DNA of 64,000 nucleotides from NCBI GenBank assembly GCA_945877365.1, contig CAMCRV010000006.1, positions 16,661 to 80,660 of the forward strand, in the 5' to 3' direction. Below, piece by piece: positions 33,501-41,979 of the stretch. Below the pieces are notes generated by a model, which ran no database searches, was not told where the DNA came from, and saw only the letters and a program-made list of their open reading frames with translations. Positions within the stretch are counted from its first letter, which is position 1. The number at the start of each line of letters is the position of its first letter. This stretch comes from an uncultured Clostridia bacterium. Lineage in GTDB: Bacteria; Bacillota; Clostridia; Oscillospirales; Oscillospiraceae. Position numbers and translations under genes: made by a program.

Positions 33501-34094
33501 CTCCATATTGGTCATTTCCTTCAGATCCTCATAGTCCCAGATGGCGATCTTCTGGATTTCATGGGAGGTACGGAAGCCGTCAAAGAAGTTGATGAAGGGA
33601 ACGCGGCCTTCGATGGCAGCCAGATGGGCAACGGCACCCAGATCCATAACTTCCTGCACATTGGTCTCAGCCAGCATGGCGAAACCGGTCTGACGGCAGG
33701 CATAGACATCGGAGTGGTCACCGAAGATGTTCAGAGCCTGGGTTGCAACGGTACGGGCGGAAACATGGAAAACGCAGGGCAGCAGCTCGCCGGCGATCTT
33801 GTACATATTGGGGATCATCAGCAGCAGACCCTGGGATGCGGTGTAGGTGGTGGTCAGAGCACCGGCGGCCAGAGAGCCGTGGACAGTACCGGCAGCACCT
33901 GCCTCAGACTGCATCTCAACAACCTTGACAGCGTCGCCAAAGATGTTCTTCCGACCGGCAGCGGACCACTGATCCACATAGTCGGCCATGGGGCTGGAGG
34001 GGGTAATGGGGTAGATGCCAGCAACCTCAGTAAAGGCATAGCTGACGTGAGCGGCAGCAGTATTGCCGTCCATGGTCTTAAATTTTCTTGCCAA
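30567..34094 (-). CDS. nifJ: Pyruvate:ferredoxin (flavodoxin) oxidoreductase
   Basis: A 1175-residue thiamine diphosphate iron-sulfur enzyme. It splits pyruvate to acetyl-CoA and CO2 and reduces ferredoxin; the acetyl-CoA feeds acetate kinase. Domain I starts MARKFKTMDGNTAAAHVSYAF with AIYPITPSSPMA-type TPP site. Two 4Fe-4S motifs are CIQCNNCAYVCP and CMGCGVCVGVCP; the third cluster is around CAGCAET; GDGWAYDIGFGG and SNTGGQASKAS bind TPP. The start is TTG at 34094 with AGGAGG ten bases upstream; the open frame beyond is not coding. Strong codon bias. Confidence 0.97.
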   Translation of the reverse strand: MARKFKTMDGNTAAAHVSYAFTEVAGIYPITPSSPMADYVDQWSAAGRKNIFGDAVKVVEMQSEAGAAGTVHGSLAAGALTTTYTASQGLLLMIPNMYKIAGELLPCVFHVSARTVATQALNIFGDHSDVYACRQTGFAMLAETNVQEVMDLGAVAHLAAIEGRVPFINFFDGFRTSHEIQKIAIWDYEDLKEMTNMEAVAEFRKHSLNPERPAMRGSHENDDIFFQHREACNKYYNALPAVVEKYMAKVNEKLGTNYQLFNYYGAPDAERVIVAMGSVNDVVEEVIDYLNAHGEKVGLVKVRLFRPFCPEKLIAAIPATAKKIAVLDRTKEPGSQGEPLYQDVVMALAKAGKNDVTVIGGRYGLGSKDTTPASIFAVYEELSKDAPKHEFTIGIVDDVTHLSLEEKVAPNTAAEGTIECKFWGLGGDGTVGANKNSIKIIGDHTDKYVQAYFQYDSKKTGGVTVSHLRFGDKPIKSPYYVSKADFVACHNPSYITKGFKIVQDVKPGGVFLINCQWTPEELEHHLDAASKRYIAQNNIQLYTINAIDLAIKVGMGKRTNTILQSAFFSLANVMPGEEAIGYMKDAAEKSYLKKGRDVVEKNWDAIDAGATAYVKLEVPASWANAECCCTETALEGPADTVKVVKTILNPIGKMDGYSLPVSAFEGLADGQFPLGASAYEKRGVAVTVPHWDETKCIQCNNCAYVCPHATIRPFALTEAEAAAAPANARLVDVKAGKGKGVYKYTMAVSPLDCMGCGVCVGVCPTKAISMVPQEQELAEQNVWGYMVSKVAQKPDMQDNTVKGSQFRKPLLEFSGSCAGCAETSYARLVTQLFGDRMYISNATGCSSIWGGPAATAPYCVNENGHGPAWANSLFEDNAEHGLGMYTAQAVIRESLANKVRAVMEDTCCADRKAACQNWLDTFNDGEANKAATKALIEALEANVCCDTVKDILSKKEYLSKKSVWIFGGDGWAYDIGFGGVDHVLASNKDVNVFVFDTEVYSNTGGQASKASNIGQVAQFAASGKETKKKSLAEIAMSYGYVYVAQVAMGANQAQTIKAICEAEAYNGPSLIIGYAPCEMHSIKGGMVNCQAEMKKAVECGYWNLFRFDPSKQTGKFQLDSKEPKGGYQEFLMNEARYSRLTREFPDRATVLFAQNEAAAKERYEHLLKLVEMYKD

Positions 34095-34134
34095 AATGAA
34101 ATACCTCCTAAAGTATTCAAATTTCGTCGCAAAT

Positions 34135-34163
34135 ATCATACCACTTTCGCCAAGGTTTGTAAA
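34135..34163 (-). promoter_or_regulatory. Promoter of nifJ
   Basis: On the minus strand TTTACA (34163-34158), 17 bases, TATGAT (34140-34135). Confidence 0.75.
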
Positions 34164-34268
34164 GGCGTTAAATCTTTCCGCCGGTAGAAAATCCTCCGAT
34201 AATTTCTCTATTTCTATGAAAAATGACGATAGGAAACCCATGGCTTTTTCCGCCGCCGGAAAAAGGAA

Positions 34269-34297
34269 TTGCGTTTTTGAAGCGGATGGGATATGAT
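34269..34297 (+). promoter_or_regulatory. Promoter of the yifB-thiI-pncC operon
   Basis: TTGCGT (34269-34274), 17 bases, TATGAT (34292-34297). Confidence 0.65.
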
Positions 34298-34329
34298 AAT
34301 ATGGATTCAAAAAGAGAGGGTGTGGGAGT

Positions 34330-35841
34330 ATGATCTGCAGCGTCCGTACTCTGGGGATAAACGGAATCCATGGAGCCGAGGTAACGGCGGAGTGCTTTAT
34401 CTCCAACGGCCTGCCGGGGTTTGACATCGTGGGGCTTCCCGATGCTGCCGTCAAGGAAGCCCGGGAACGGGTTCGTGCCGCGGCGAAAAGCAGCGGGCTG
34501 GGCTTTCCCGTCAGCAGGATCACGGTGAATCTGGCTCCTGCCAGTGTGAAAAAAACAGGCAGCCATTATGATCTGCCTATCTTGCTGAGCATTCTTTCCG
34601 CCTGCGGCAGTATCCGCCGCCCCAGGTTCAACTGTGCCTTTCTGGGGGAACTCAGTCTGGATGGCAGGGTTCGGGGTGTGTCCGGCGTGCTGCCCATGGC
34701 GCTGGCAGCCCGGGAGCAGGGGATGGAAGCTCTCTTCGTCCCGGCGGAAAACGCGGCGGAGGCAACCCTTGCCAGAGGGCCGAAGGTTTTTCCGGTACAC
34801 ACACTTCGGGAGCTGGCAGAGCACCTGAACGGGGAACGGGAACTGACGGAGGAGCCGCTTTGGGAACCATCGGTTCAGGAAGGCACCGTCCTGGATTTCA
34901 AGGATGTTCTGGGGCAGGAGAATGTGAAGCGGGCGCTGGAGGTGGCAGCGGCAGGCAGCCATAATGTGCTGCTCATCGGTCCTCCGGGCTCCGGAAAAAG
35001 CATGCTCAGCAAGCGGCTTCCCTCCATTCTGCCGGATATGACCTGGGAGGAATCTCTGGAGGTCAGCCGGATCTATTCGGTGATGGGTATGCTGACGGCG
35101 AAGCAGCCTCTGATTCAGCAAAGACCCTTTCGCTCACCCCATCACACCGTATCCAATGTGGGTCTGGCCGGAGGCGGCACCAATCCCCATCCGGGAGAGA
35201 TCTCCATGGCCCACAAGGGCGTGCTGTTTCTGGACGAGCTGCCGGAATTCCGCAGGGATACGCTGGACATGATGCGCCAGCCGCTGGAGGATGGGAGCGT
35301 TACCATCTCCCGGGTATCGGGGACGGTGACCTACCCGGCGGAGTTTATGCTGGTGTGCGCCATGAATCCCTGCAAATGCGGCTGGTACGGCGACCCCAGC
35401 GGCCGGTGCCATTGCTCCGAAAACGCGGTGGCCAATTACCGGGGGCGGATCTCCGGCCCGCTGCTGGATCGCATCGACATTGTGGTGGAGGTTCCGGCGG
35501 TGCACTTTGAGGATCTGCGCACCCGGGCGGAGGCGGAGCCATCCGCCGGCATCAAGGAGCGGGTGGATGCTGCCAGACGGATCCAGAATCGCCGGTTCGG
35601 CGGCAGTATGTGCAACGCCCGGATGGGTCCGGAGGAAATGCGGAAGTTCTGCGCCCTGGACGAAGAGGCCGCTGAGCTGATGAAAGAGGCCTTTGATGCT
35701 CTGGGTCTTACGGCGCGAAGCTATGACCGGATTCTGAAGGTGGCCCGAACGGTTGCCGATTTGGAAGGCAGCGAACAAATCCAACCCCAGCACATTGCCG
35801 AGGCCATTCAGTACCGGGCGGTGAATCTGGGAAATCCATAA
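34330..35841 (+). CDS. YifB/ComM-family AAA+ Mg-chelatase-like ATPase
   Basis: 503 residues. N-terminal ChlI/Lon-like domain (GLPGFDIVGLPDAAVKEAR), then AAA+ core with GPPGSGKS, LFLDELPEF and the zinc-like CNPCKCGWYGDPSGRC region, and a C-terminal lid with ARSYDRILKVARTVADL. ComM of other bacteria is a branch-migration helicase for natural transformation; whether this one acts so is unknown. First of three co-directional genes with thiI and pncC. Confidence 0.93.
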   Translation: MICSVRTLGINGIHGAEVTAECFISNGLPGFDIVGLPDAAVKEARERVRAAAKSSGLGFPVSRITVNLAPASVKKTGSHYDLPILLSILSACGSIRRPRFNCAFLGELSLDGRVRGVSGVLPMALAAREQGMEALFVPAENAAEATLARGPKVFPVHTLRELAEHLNGERELTEEPLWEPSVQEGTVLDFKDVLGQENVKRALEVAAAGSHNVLLIGPPGSGKSMLSKRLPSILPDMTWEESLEVSRIYSVMGMLTAKQPLIQQRPFRSPHHTVSNVGLAGGGTNPHPGEISMAHKGVLFLDELPEFRRDTLDMMRQPLEDGSVTISRVSGTVTYPAEFMLVCAMNPCKCGWYGDPSGRCHCSENAVANYRGRISGPLLDRIDIVVEVPAVHFEDLRTRAEAEPSAGIKERVDAARRIQNRRFGGSMCNARMGPEEMRKFCALDEEAAELMKEAFDALGLTARSYDRILKVARTVADLEGSEQIQPQHIAEAIQYRAVNLGNP

Positions 35842-35857
35842 GAAAACGAGGTATCAT

Positions 35858-37048
35858 ATGAAAGAAATATTCCTGCTGAAGCTGGGAGAAATCGTCCTGA
35901 AGGGCGCCAATAAACGCCAGTTTGAAAGCCGCCTGCGGCAGAATGTCCGCCGCAGAATGAAGCAGTACGGCAATTTTGATGTATATATCATGCAGTCCAC
36001 CGTCTATGTGGAGCCCATGGATGAAATGTGTGATGTGGACGGAGCCTGGGAGGCCTGCGGCAGTATTTTCGGTGTGGTCAGCCTGTGCCGCTGCCGCCCC
36101 TGTGAGAAAAATCTGGACGCCATTTTTGAGGCTGTGGAGAATTATCTGGGGGACGAGCTGGACTGCGCAAAGTCCTTTAAAGTGGAATCCAAACGTTCCG
36201 ATAAGAATTTCCCCATGACCTCCATTGCCATCTCTCAGGAAATCGGTGGCCGTCTGGCGGAGGCTCATCCCACGGTGGAGGTAGATGTCCACCACCCGGA
36301 GTATACCGTCTATGTGGAGGTTCGGGATCTGTCGGCCTATGTCCACGGCCCTGCGGTGCCCGGTGCCGGCGGCCTGCCCACGGGCGTGGGGGGACGGGCC
36401 ATGTGCCTGCTCAGTGGCGGCATCGACTCTCCCGTGGCGGCTTATATGATCGCCAAGCGCGGCGTGGAGATTGAGGCGGTGCACTTCTTTTCCTACCCCT
36501 ACACCTCCCAGCTGGCCAAGGACAAAGTTATTGAGCTGGCTCGTCTGGTGACCCGTTACTCCGGGAAAATGACGGTGAATGTGGTGTCCTTTACGGAGAT
36601 TCAGGAGGCCATCCGGGACAACTGCCCGGAGGAATACTTCACGCTGATCATGCGCCGGTTTATGATGGAGATCAGTATGCGCATCGCCAAGCAGGACGGC
36701 TGCGGCGCGCTGATTACCGGCGAAAATCTGGGTCAGGTGGCCTCTCAGACCATGGAAGCCATGGCAGTTACCGGAGCCGTGGTGGATATTCCCATCTTCA
36801 TGCCGCTGGTGGGCATGGACAAGGAGGAGATTGTTACCATCGCCCGAAAGATCGGCACCATGGAGACCTCCATTCTGCCTTATGAGGATTGCTGCACCGT
36901 GTTTACCCCCAGGCACCCCAAAACCAAGCCCACTCTGGGGCAGCTGATTCATGCGGAAAAGAAGCTGGACAGAGAAGCCCTGATAGAACGGGCTCTGGCA
37001 GATGTGGAAAAGATCCGGGTGAGCTACCATGATGACGCTGTGCTGTAA
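35858..37048 (+). CDS. thiI: tRNA 4-thiouridine synthetase ThiI
   Basis: 396 residues. N-terminal ferredoxin-like and THUMP domains, then the PP-loop SGGIDSPVAAYM for adenylating U8 of tRNA. The rhodanese domain is absent, as is usual in Gram-positives, so sulfur should come straight from a cysteine desulfurase (NifZ/IscS type), whose gene is not adjacent. It may also serve thiamine thiazole synthesis. Start 16 bases after yifB. Confidence 0.95.
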   Translation: MKEIFLLKLGEIVLKGANKRQFESRLRQNVRRRMKQYGNFDVYIMQSTVYVEPMDEMCDVDGAWEACGSIFGVVSLCRCRPCEKNLDAIFEAVENYLGDELDCAKSFKVESKRSDKNFPMTSIAISQEIGGRLAEAHPTVEVDVHHPEYTVYVEVRDLSAYVHGPAVPGAGGLPTGVGGRAMCLLSGGIDSPVAAYMIAKRGVEIEAVHFFSYPYTSQLAKDKVIELARLVTRYSGKMTVNVVSFTEIQEAIRDNCPEEYFTLIMRRFMMEISMRIAKQDGCGALITGENLGQVASQTMEAMAVTGAVVDIPIFMPLVGMDKEEIVTIARKIGTMETSILPYEDCCTVFTPRHPKTKPTLGQLIHAEKKLDREALIERALADVEKIRVSYHDDAVL

Positions 37049-37508
37049 GGTTCTGGAAGCCCTCCGGGGCAAAACCCTGGTAAGTGCGGAGAGCCTCACC
37101 GGCGGCGGCATCGGCACAGCCCTGACAGCCGTTCCCGGCAGCAGCGAGGTCTACAAGGGCGGCATTATCAGCTACACCAACGCCGTCAAGGAAACCGTTT
37201 TAGGTGTTCCCAGGGAAATCCTGGAGCAATACGGTGCTGTCTCCCAGTGGACGGCAGAGTGTATGGCCTCCGGTGTCCGGAAAAAGCTGGACGCCGATGT
37301 GGCGGTTTCCGTCACCGGGCTGGCAGGCCCCGGGGCAGATGAATATGGAAATCCTGTGGGGACGGTTTTCATCGGCTATGAGGATGCAAGACACAGCGTT
37401 GTAGAGCATTTCGTGTTCTCCGGGAGCCGGGAGGAGGTTCGCAGCCAGACTGTCCGGGCAGCCTTGGAGCTGATTCTGAAGCAGAGCGGAAATGGCAGCC
37501 ACCGTTGA
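37029..37508 (+). CDS. pncC: CinA C-terminal domain protein (nicotinamide-nucleotide amidohydrolase)
   Basis: A 159-residue stand-alone CinA-C domain: SAESLTGGGIGTALTAVPGSS, YKGGIISYTNAVKETVLGV and SVTGLAGPGADEYGNPVGTVFIGY. It deamidates NMN to NaMN in the pyridine nucleotide salvage cycle. The N-terminal CinA domain (competence/damage part) is missing. It overlaps thiI by 20 bases. Confidence 0.93.
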   Translation: MMTLCCKVLEALRGKTLVSAESLTGGGIGTALTAVPGSSEVYKGGIISYTNAVKETVLGVPREILEQYGAVSQWTAECMASGVRKKLDADVAVSVTGLAGPGADEYGNPVGTVFIGYEDARHSVVEHFVFSGSREEVRSQTVRAALELILKQSGNGSHR

Positions 37509-37589
37509 CAAATTGCAACCCTCCGTTGGTGGTATTCCGGCGGCCTGCGTGGTAGGATATTCCCATCACAGAGACATGGAGGTGCCTGT

Positions 37590-38231
37590 ATGAACATTGC
37601 AGACCGGATTCAGAATTTACGAAAGCTCCGGGGAATCTCTCAGGAGCAGCTGGCAGACCGGCTGGGGGTGTCCCGGCAGACCATTTCCAAGTGGGAGAGT
37701 GAGCAGTCCGCCCCGGATATGGAAAAGATTATTCTCCTCAGCGACTACTTTGAAGTCACCACGGACTATCTTCTGAAGGGAATTGAAAAGCAGGAGGAGG
37801 GCTCCCCAAAACCGGATGCCAGAATCTTCTCCCTGACGGGAACCACCCTGGGCTTTCTGGGCATTGTGATTTCCGTGGCCATCTGGATGGAGCGAAAAAC
37901 CGTGGCGGCAGTGGCAATCGGATTGATTCTGACCGCCATGAGCGTGATGATTCATCAGATCGGTCAGATCCTGGGCGGTTCCAACGCCGCCCAGGCTCGC
38001 AAACAGTACTGGCTTCTGGCGCCCTGGTATCTGGTGCTGATTCCCTATTCCTGCGTAATCAATTTTGCGCAGGCTATTGTGCAGGGCTTCTTTCCACTGA
38101 TCGCACCGATTCCCGAACTGACCAATTCGCTGATTGCCTTTGCGGCAGGCTGGCTGGGCTATTTTCTCATCTGCCTGCTGACGGATGCTTTCCTGGTGAC
38201 GAAAAACAAAATAGTACACTTTTTGGAGTGA
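37590..38231 (+). CDS. XRE regulator fused to membrane helices, with a foreign 3' end
   Basis: 213 residues: an N-terminal Cro/C1 HTH (QEQLADRLGVSRQTISKWESEQSAPDMEK) and a C-terminal part with about four membrane helices. The membrane part may sense a signal. The last six codons (IVHFLE) appear to come from an inserted AT-rich piece: a homologous ending TCLLMDFFLLSRNKA-stop reappears at 40022-40069, after the insert. So the gene is intact but its tail was replaced. GGAGGTG precedes the ATG. Confidence 0.88.
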   Translation: MNIADRIQNLRKLRGISQEQLADRLGVSRQTISKWESEQSAPDMEKIILLSDYFEVTTDYLLKGIEKQEEGSPKPDARIFSLTGTTLGFLGIVISVAIWMERKTVAAVAIGLILTAMSVMIHQIGQILGGSNAAQARKQYWLLAPWYLVLIPYSCVINFAQAIVQGFFPLIAPIPELTNSLIAFAAGWLGYFLICLLTDAFLVTKNKIVHFLE

Positions 38232-38237
38232 TACATA

Positions 38238-39962
38238 ATGACATTTTTAAAAATAGGGATGTTTGGACTATCTACCTTGGGGTCATTTCAGCTTATTCGT
38301 GGAATAACGAAGGATAAGATTGATCTTTTTTTCTTACCAAGTTTGACGATTGCTATTCAGGTAACGATTCTATTTTTTGCTGGAATCTTAAATCTTTTAC
38401 CAGAAGTATCAGGGCTGATATATCTCGTAGGATTGATTGCATTAATAATGAGTTTGTGGAAGAGCAAAGGTCTAAATTTTGTGAAAGATTATGTTAATGA
38501 TGGCTATATCATATCCGTTTTAATAATGATTATTATGGGAATGAGCGTTAGAGGAAAACTGTTTTGGCATTATGATAATTTTTCACACTGGGCAATGGTT
38601 GTACGCCATATGCTGGAAGTGAACCATTATCCAAACTTTGAAAGCGTTCTCATTTCTTTTCAAGAGTATCCTCTTGGAAGTGCAACATATATATACTATT
38701 TTGCAAAAATGATTGGCAACGGTGAATCAATACAAATGTTGGCACAAATTTATATGATTGTTGCAGCTGTTTTACCGTTATTTTCATTTGTAAATAAAAG
38801 AAGCTTTAAGATTGACTTTGTATTTCTTACTTTCGTTAACTTTGTGTTTGTATACAATATCCATGCAGGGGATTTGTTAGTAGATACACTATTGCCTGTG
38901 GTAGGCATATGTGGATTGTTATTTGCAAAAAAGCATTGCGTTCATAATAGTTGTAAATTAAATTTTTGGCTATTGTCATGCTATTTGGTACAGATTATCC
39001 AGATAAAGAATTCGGGTGTCTTTTTTGTTGTGGCAATATTAATTGTATGCAGCAAGTATTATTGGAACAAACAGAGTAGATTTAATAATCTGGGTTCTGC
39101 AGCCCTTCCTTTTTTGTCATTAGCGATATGGCAAAAGCATTGTAAGTATGTTTTTGCTTCAGCTACTACCTCTAAACATGCAATGACAGTTGAAAATTAT
39201 CGATTGGTCATGGGGGATAAAACTTTAGAAGATATAAAAACAATCTGCAAAGAGATGTTCCGATTATCTATAACATCTAAGGATGTGGTAGCACTATTAG
39301 GAATTGTGTTATTGATTGGATGTTGCGTATTGTTCTTTAAGAAGAGTGATTGGAAAGATTATAAGAGTTGTTTTCTTTTTACATTGATTTTTTATGTATG
39401 TTATCAAATTGGCATGCTTGGAATGTATCTATTTTCCATGCCAGGTGGAGAGGCAACAAGTCTTGCCGGAAGTGGAAGATATTTAAAAACAATTTTAATA
39501 GCTATCTTAATGATATATATGGCGTTTGCAATAAAGTCGTTTTCAGATGTCATTGTAAATGGAAAAATCAAAGCCTTGTCTGCGGGAATTTTGATAATTT
39601 GTATTTTTTCTTTTTTGTATATCTCACAGGGGAAAATATATTTTGCCCCTACCACCGTACACAATGGCGAGAAACGCATGTGGATAGAGAATAAAAGAGA
39701 AATATATGCATTACCTATGTATGATTCATACTGTATGCTCATTCCAAGTAACGATTCCGGATATTCATATTATTTGCTCAAATATATATTCCAAAGTAAT
39801 GATGTATCGTCAAAAATTGTTGATAGTATTGATGATTTGAATAGTGTTTCATCCAAATATATTTTAGTTTATGACAAAGAAAATGAAATTATTAATACAT
39901 GGATAAGAGAGATGTATCCAGAGCAAGAGGGAAATGATGTAATAATACGAGAGGATATGTAA
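38238..39962 (+). CDS. AT-rich polytopic membrane protein, possibly GT-C glycosyltransferase-like
   Basis: 574 residues with about eleven hydrophobic helices and a C-terminal soluble tail of about 110 residues. The segment WHYDNFSHWAMVVRHML after the third or fourth helix resembles the first extracytoplasmic acidic loop of GT-C enzymes, but no family is certain. Codon use is AT-rich, unlike all neighbours, so it was acquired recently. It starts six bases after the HTH gene. The next gene, beginning at its stop, is cut after a few codons. Confidence 0.75.
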   Translation: MTFLKIGMFGLSTLGSFQLIRGITKDKIDLFFLPSLTIAIQVTILFFAGILNLLPEVSGLIYLVGLIALIMSLWKSKGLNFVKDYVNDGYIISVLIMIIMGMSVRGKLFWHYDNFSHWAMVVRHMLEVNHYPNFESVLISFQEYPLGSATYIYYFAKMIGNGESIQMLAQIYMIVAAVLPLFSFVNKRSFKIDFVFLTFVNFVFVYNIHAGDLLVDTLLPVVGICGLLFAKKHCVHNSCKLNFWLLSCYLVQIIQIKNSGVFFVVAILIVCSKYYWNKQSRFNNLGSAALPFLSLAIWQKHCKYVFASATTSKHAMTVENYRLVMGDKTLEDIKTICKEMFRLSITSKDVVALLGIVLLIGCCVLFFKKSDWKDYKSCFLFTLIFYVCYQIGMLGMYLFSMPGGEATSLAGSGRYLKTILIAILMIYMAFAIKSFSDVIVNGKIKALSAGILIICIFSFLYISQGKIYFAPTTVHNGEKRMWIENKREIYALPMYDSYCMLIPSNDSGYSYYLLKYIFQSNDVSSKIVDSIDDLNSVSSKYILVYDKENEIINTWIREMYPEQEGNDVIIREDM

Positions 39963-40005
39963 ATGAGTAAAATAGCAATAGTAATACTTTTCGATGGCTT
40001 TGCTT
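39963..40005 (+). pseudogene. 5' fragment of a second acquired gene (MSKIAIVILF...), truncated
   Basis: Directly after the stop of the membrane protein an AT-rich ATG frame reads MSKIAIVILFDGF, a start often seen in glycosyltransferases and related surface-sugar genes. The AT-rich composition ends near 40000 and the frame closes at 40034 in host-like sequence. The rest of the gene is missing. The 3' limit of the fragment is approximate. Confidence 0.55.
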
Positions 40006-40069
40006 TCCTTTCACGCTTACGACCTGCCTGCTGATGGATTTCTTCCTGCTGTCCAGAAACAAAGCATAA
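40005..40069 (+). pseudogene. 3' remnant of an XRE-membrane regulator gene
   Basis: One frame reads TCLLMDFFLLSRNKA then stop (40022-40069). It is homologous to ICLLTDAFLVTKNK near the end of the HTH gene at 38169-38210 (about 31 of 42 bases equal). This marks the right junction of the AT-rich insert and is either the original gene end or that of a tandem paralogue. Confidence 0.6.
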
Positions 40070-40073
40070 TAAA

Positions 40074-40112
40074 ATTCCGCCGGATTCGCTGGAATCCGGC
40101 GGAGATTTTTTC
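40074..40112. terminator. Bidirectional terminator
   Basis: TCCGCCGGATT / AATCCGGCGGA with T-run; serves the plus-strand HTH locus and the minus-strand LRR gene. Confidence 0.88.
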
Positions 40113-40114
40113 AA

Positions 40115-41830
40115 CTAGGTGGGATTGTAGTTGACAATGATGTCGTGTTCTGTCAGAGCGGAAACGCTTTCGATGCTGTTGCCGTACACATTGACCTGCA
40201 CCAGCAGATAGCAGCTTGCCAGAGCATCCACATTGGTGATCTGGTTGTAGTCCATGTAGACATAGGCAATCTGGCTCAGCTTGTTCAGATTGTCAATGCT
40301 GGTAAGGGTGTTGTGGGAACCGTCGATGTTTCGCAGAGCGCAGCCATCCTGCCAGTCCGGCAGCTGGGAGACAGTGTTGTAGGAGAAATCCAGCACATTC
40401 AGCTTGATCAGGGCAGACAGACTGGAGATGTCGGAAACCTGATTGTTGTTGAAGCGAAGTTCTGTCAGCTCTGCACACTGGGCGGCAGGGGAGATGTCCG
40501 TCAGGACATTGTGATTGACAGCCAGATAGGACAGCAGAGGCAGTTTATTCACACCATCAAGGCTGGTAATCTGATTGTTGCTGGCATCCAGCCATTCCAG
40601 CCGCTGGCAGGAGGAAACTGGCTCCAGAGAAGTCAGAGCGTTGTAGGAGACATCCAGCTTTTCCAGATTGTTGAGGCCGGACAGCTGGCTCAGATCCGTT
40701 ACGGCGTTGTGCTGCAGATTCAGCTCCCGCAGGGTAGTGATGCCGCTGAGGGCTTCCAGATTCCGCACCGTGTTGTTGCTGAGATCCAGAGAGGTGAGGC
40801 TGGGGGCACCTGCCAGGGCGGCGATGGAGCTGAGACTGCAATCGTCCAGACTCAGGCTGGTGAGTACCGGCAGCTGGGCAACGGTGGACAGGGAATCGGC
40901 GGGCAGAATGCATCCCAGAAGCTCCAGGCTCTGGAGTTTATTCAGATCGGACAGACATTCCAGATCCGACAGCTTCTGATTGGTGACTGTCAGAACCTGC
41001 AGATAGGGCATCAGTGCCAGATCCTCCAGATTGGTGGCAGCCTCCGGCACGGAGAATTCCGTGATATCCCACAGGGAGTTGGTGTAGATAATCTCGCCGC
41101 TGCTGGCGTTGATGGCAGAGCGCATGGCCTCCTCCATAGCCTTGTCCTTGAATTCCACAGCCTCAATGACACCGCCGATGGTGTAGGTGCCGATGGTCAG
41201 GGGGCTGATCAGACCATTGTCGCCGACGCTGATGGCGTAGACGGTGGTCTCACCGGCGGGCAGGGAGACGGGCTGGGAGTAGGGCTCGTTGGCAATGGAG
41301 GGGTAATCACCGTCCGTGGTGTAGTACAGGGTTCCGGTGGAGGAGCTCAGCTCCAGATCCAGATACTGGGAATAGAAGCCGGGCTCATAGTTGGCGGTGG
41401 GGGCAGTGGGGCGGAGCTGATCCAGAGCATTTCGGATGGTGGGGTCGGAGATGTTGGACAGGAAGTTGACGGCGTCCAGCAGCTTGTCCTGCTCCACATA
41501 GGTCTTGCACAGGGCAGCGTAAAGGTCAACGCCGCCGCCGCTTTTGATGGCGTTGGACAGAGTAACCTCGGCCTTGGTGTAGTTGCCGGCATTCTTGTAC
41601 TGGTTTGCCAGCTCGATGGCCACATTTTCGTCCCGGCCGGAGTATTCGTAGGCCATGTTGTAGAACATGGCGGACAGGCGGGAATTGCCGTACATATCCT
41701 GATAGCGGGCCTGGCTCAGCAGGAAGTCCCGGGTGAAGTCCCGGTCGTAAACAAACAGGTACCAGCCAATACTGGCAATAATCACCAGAATCATCAGCAA
41801 AGGCACCAGAAACCTCATGAATTTTTTCAT
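40115..41830 (-). CDS. Membrane-anchored leucine-rich repeat protein
   Basis: 571 residues. A membrane anchor at about 6-27 is followed by a helical TPR-like region (SAMFYNMAYEYSGRDENVAIELANQYKNAG), a chitobiase C-terminal-like beta domain (GTLYYTTDGDYPS), and about eleven LRR units of 21-23 residues with the LxxLxxLxLxxN pattern, like internalins. It is probably exposed outside the cell and binds a ligand; no enzyme motif. Start ATG at 41830 has GGAG 11 bases upstream; an extension to 41875 lies over the promoter. Confidence 0.88.
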   Translation of the reverse strand: MKKFMRFLVPLLMILVIIASIGWYLFVYDRDFTRDFLLSQARYQDMYGNSRLSAMFYNMAYEYSGRDENVAIELANQYKNAGNYTKAEVTLSNAIKSGGGVDLYAALCKTYVEQDKLLDAVNFLSNISDPTIRNALDQLRPTAPTANYEPGFYSQYLDLELSSSTGTLYYTTDGDYPSIANEPYSQPVSLPAGETTVYAISVGDNGLISPLTIGTYTIGGVIEAVEFKDKAMEEAMRSAINASSGEIIYTNSLWDITEFSVPEAATNLEDLALMPYLQVLTVTNQKLSDLECLSDLNKLQSLELLGCILPADSLSTVAQLPVLTSLSLDDCSLSSIAALAGAPSLTSLDLSNNTVRNLEALSGITTLRELNLQHNAVTDLSQLSGLNNLEKLDVSYNALTSLEPVSSCQRLEWLDASNNQITSLDGVNKLPLLSYLAVNHNVLTDISPAAQCAELTELRFNNNQVSDISSLSALIKLNVLDFSYNTVSQLPDWQDGCALRNIDGSHNTLTSIDNLNKLSQIAYVYMDYNQITNVDALASCYLLVQVNVYGNSIESVSALTEHDIIVNYNPT

Positions 41831-41863
41831 AAAAAGTGCTCCATTCCAAGGATTATCCCCCAA

Positions 41864-41892
41864 ATTATACGGCATTTTTGAAAAAATGTCAA
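41864..41892 (-). promoter_or_regulatory. Promoter of the LRR gene
   Basis: On the minus strand a consensus TTGACA (41892-41887), 17 bases, TATAAT (41869-41864). Confidence 0.85.
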
Positions 41893-41931
41893 GTGGCAGC
41901 GGAAAACAGAGGGAAAACGGAAAGGAAGCTG

Positions 41932-41974
41932 AAAAAACTGCCGCAGAGGAATCCCACGGAATCCTCTGCGGCAG
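41932..41974 (-). terminator. Terminator of tex
   Basis: CTGCCGCAGAGGAT / ATCCTCTGCGGCAG followed by TTTTTT on the minus strand. Confidence 0.88.
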
Positions 41975-41979
41975 AGACC

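Noticed and set aside
30555..34187. A 1210-codon open frame antisense to nifJ
   Set aside because: Shadow of the strongly biased codon use of nifJ; composition is Leu/Gly/Val/His rich and no domain is recognisable.
34095..34523. N-terminal extension of nifJ to 34523
   Set aside because: It crosses the nifJ promoter and the yifB start region; the TTG at 34094 with AGGAGG gives the normal family N-terminus.
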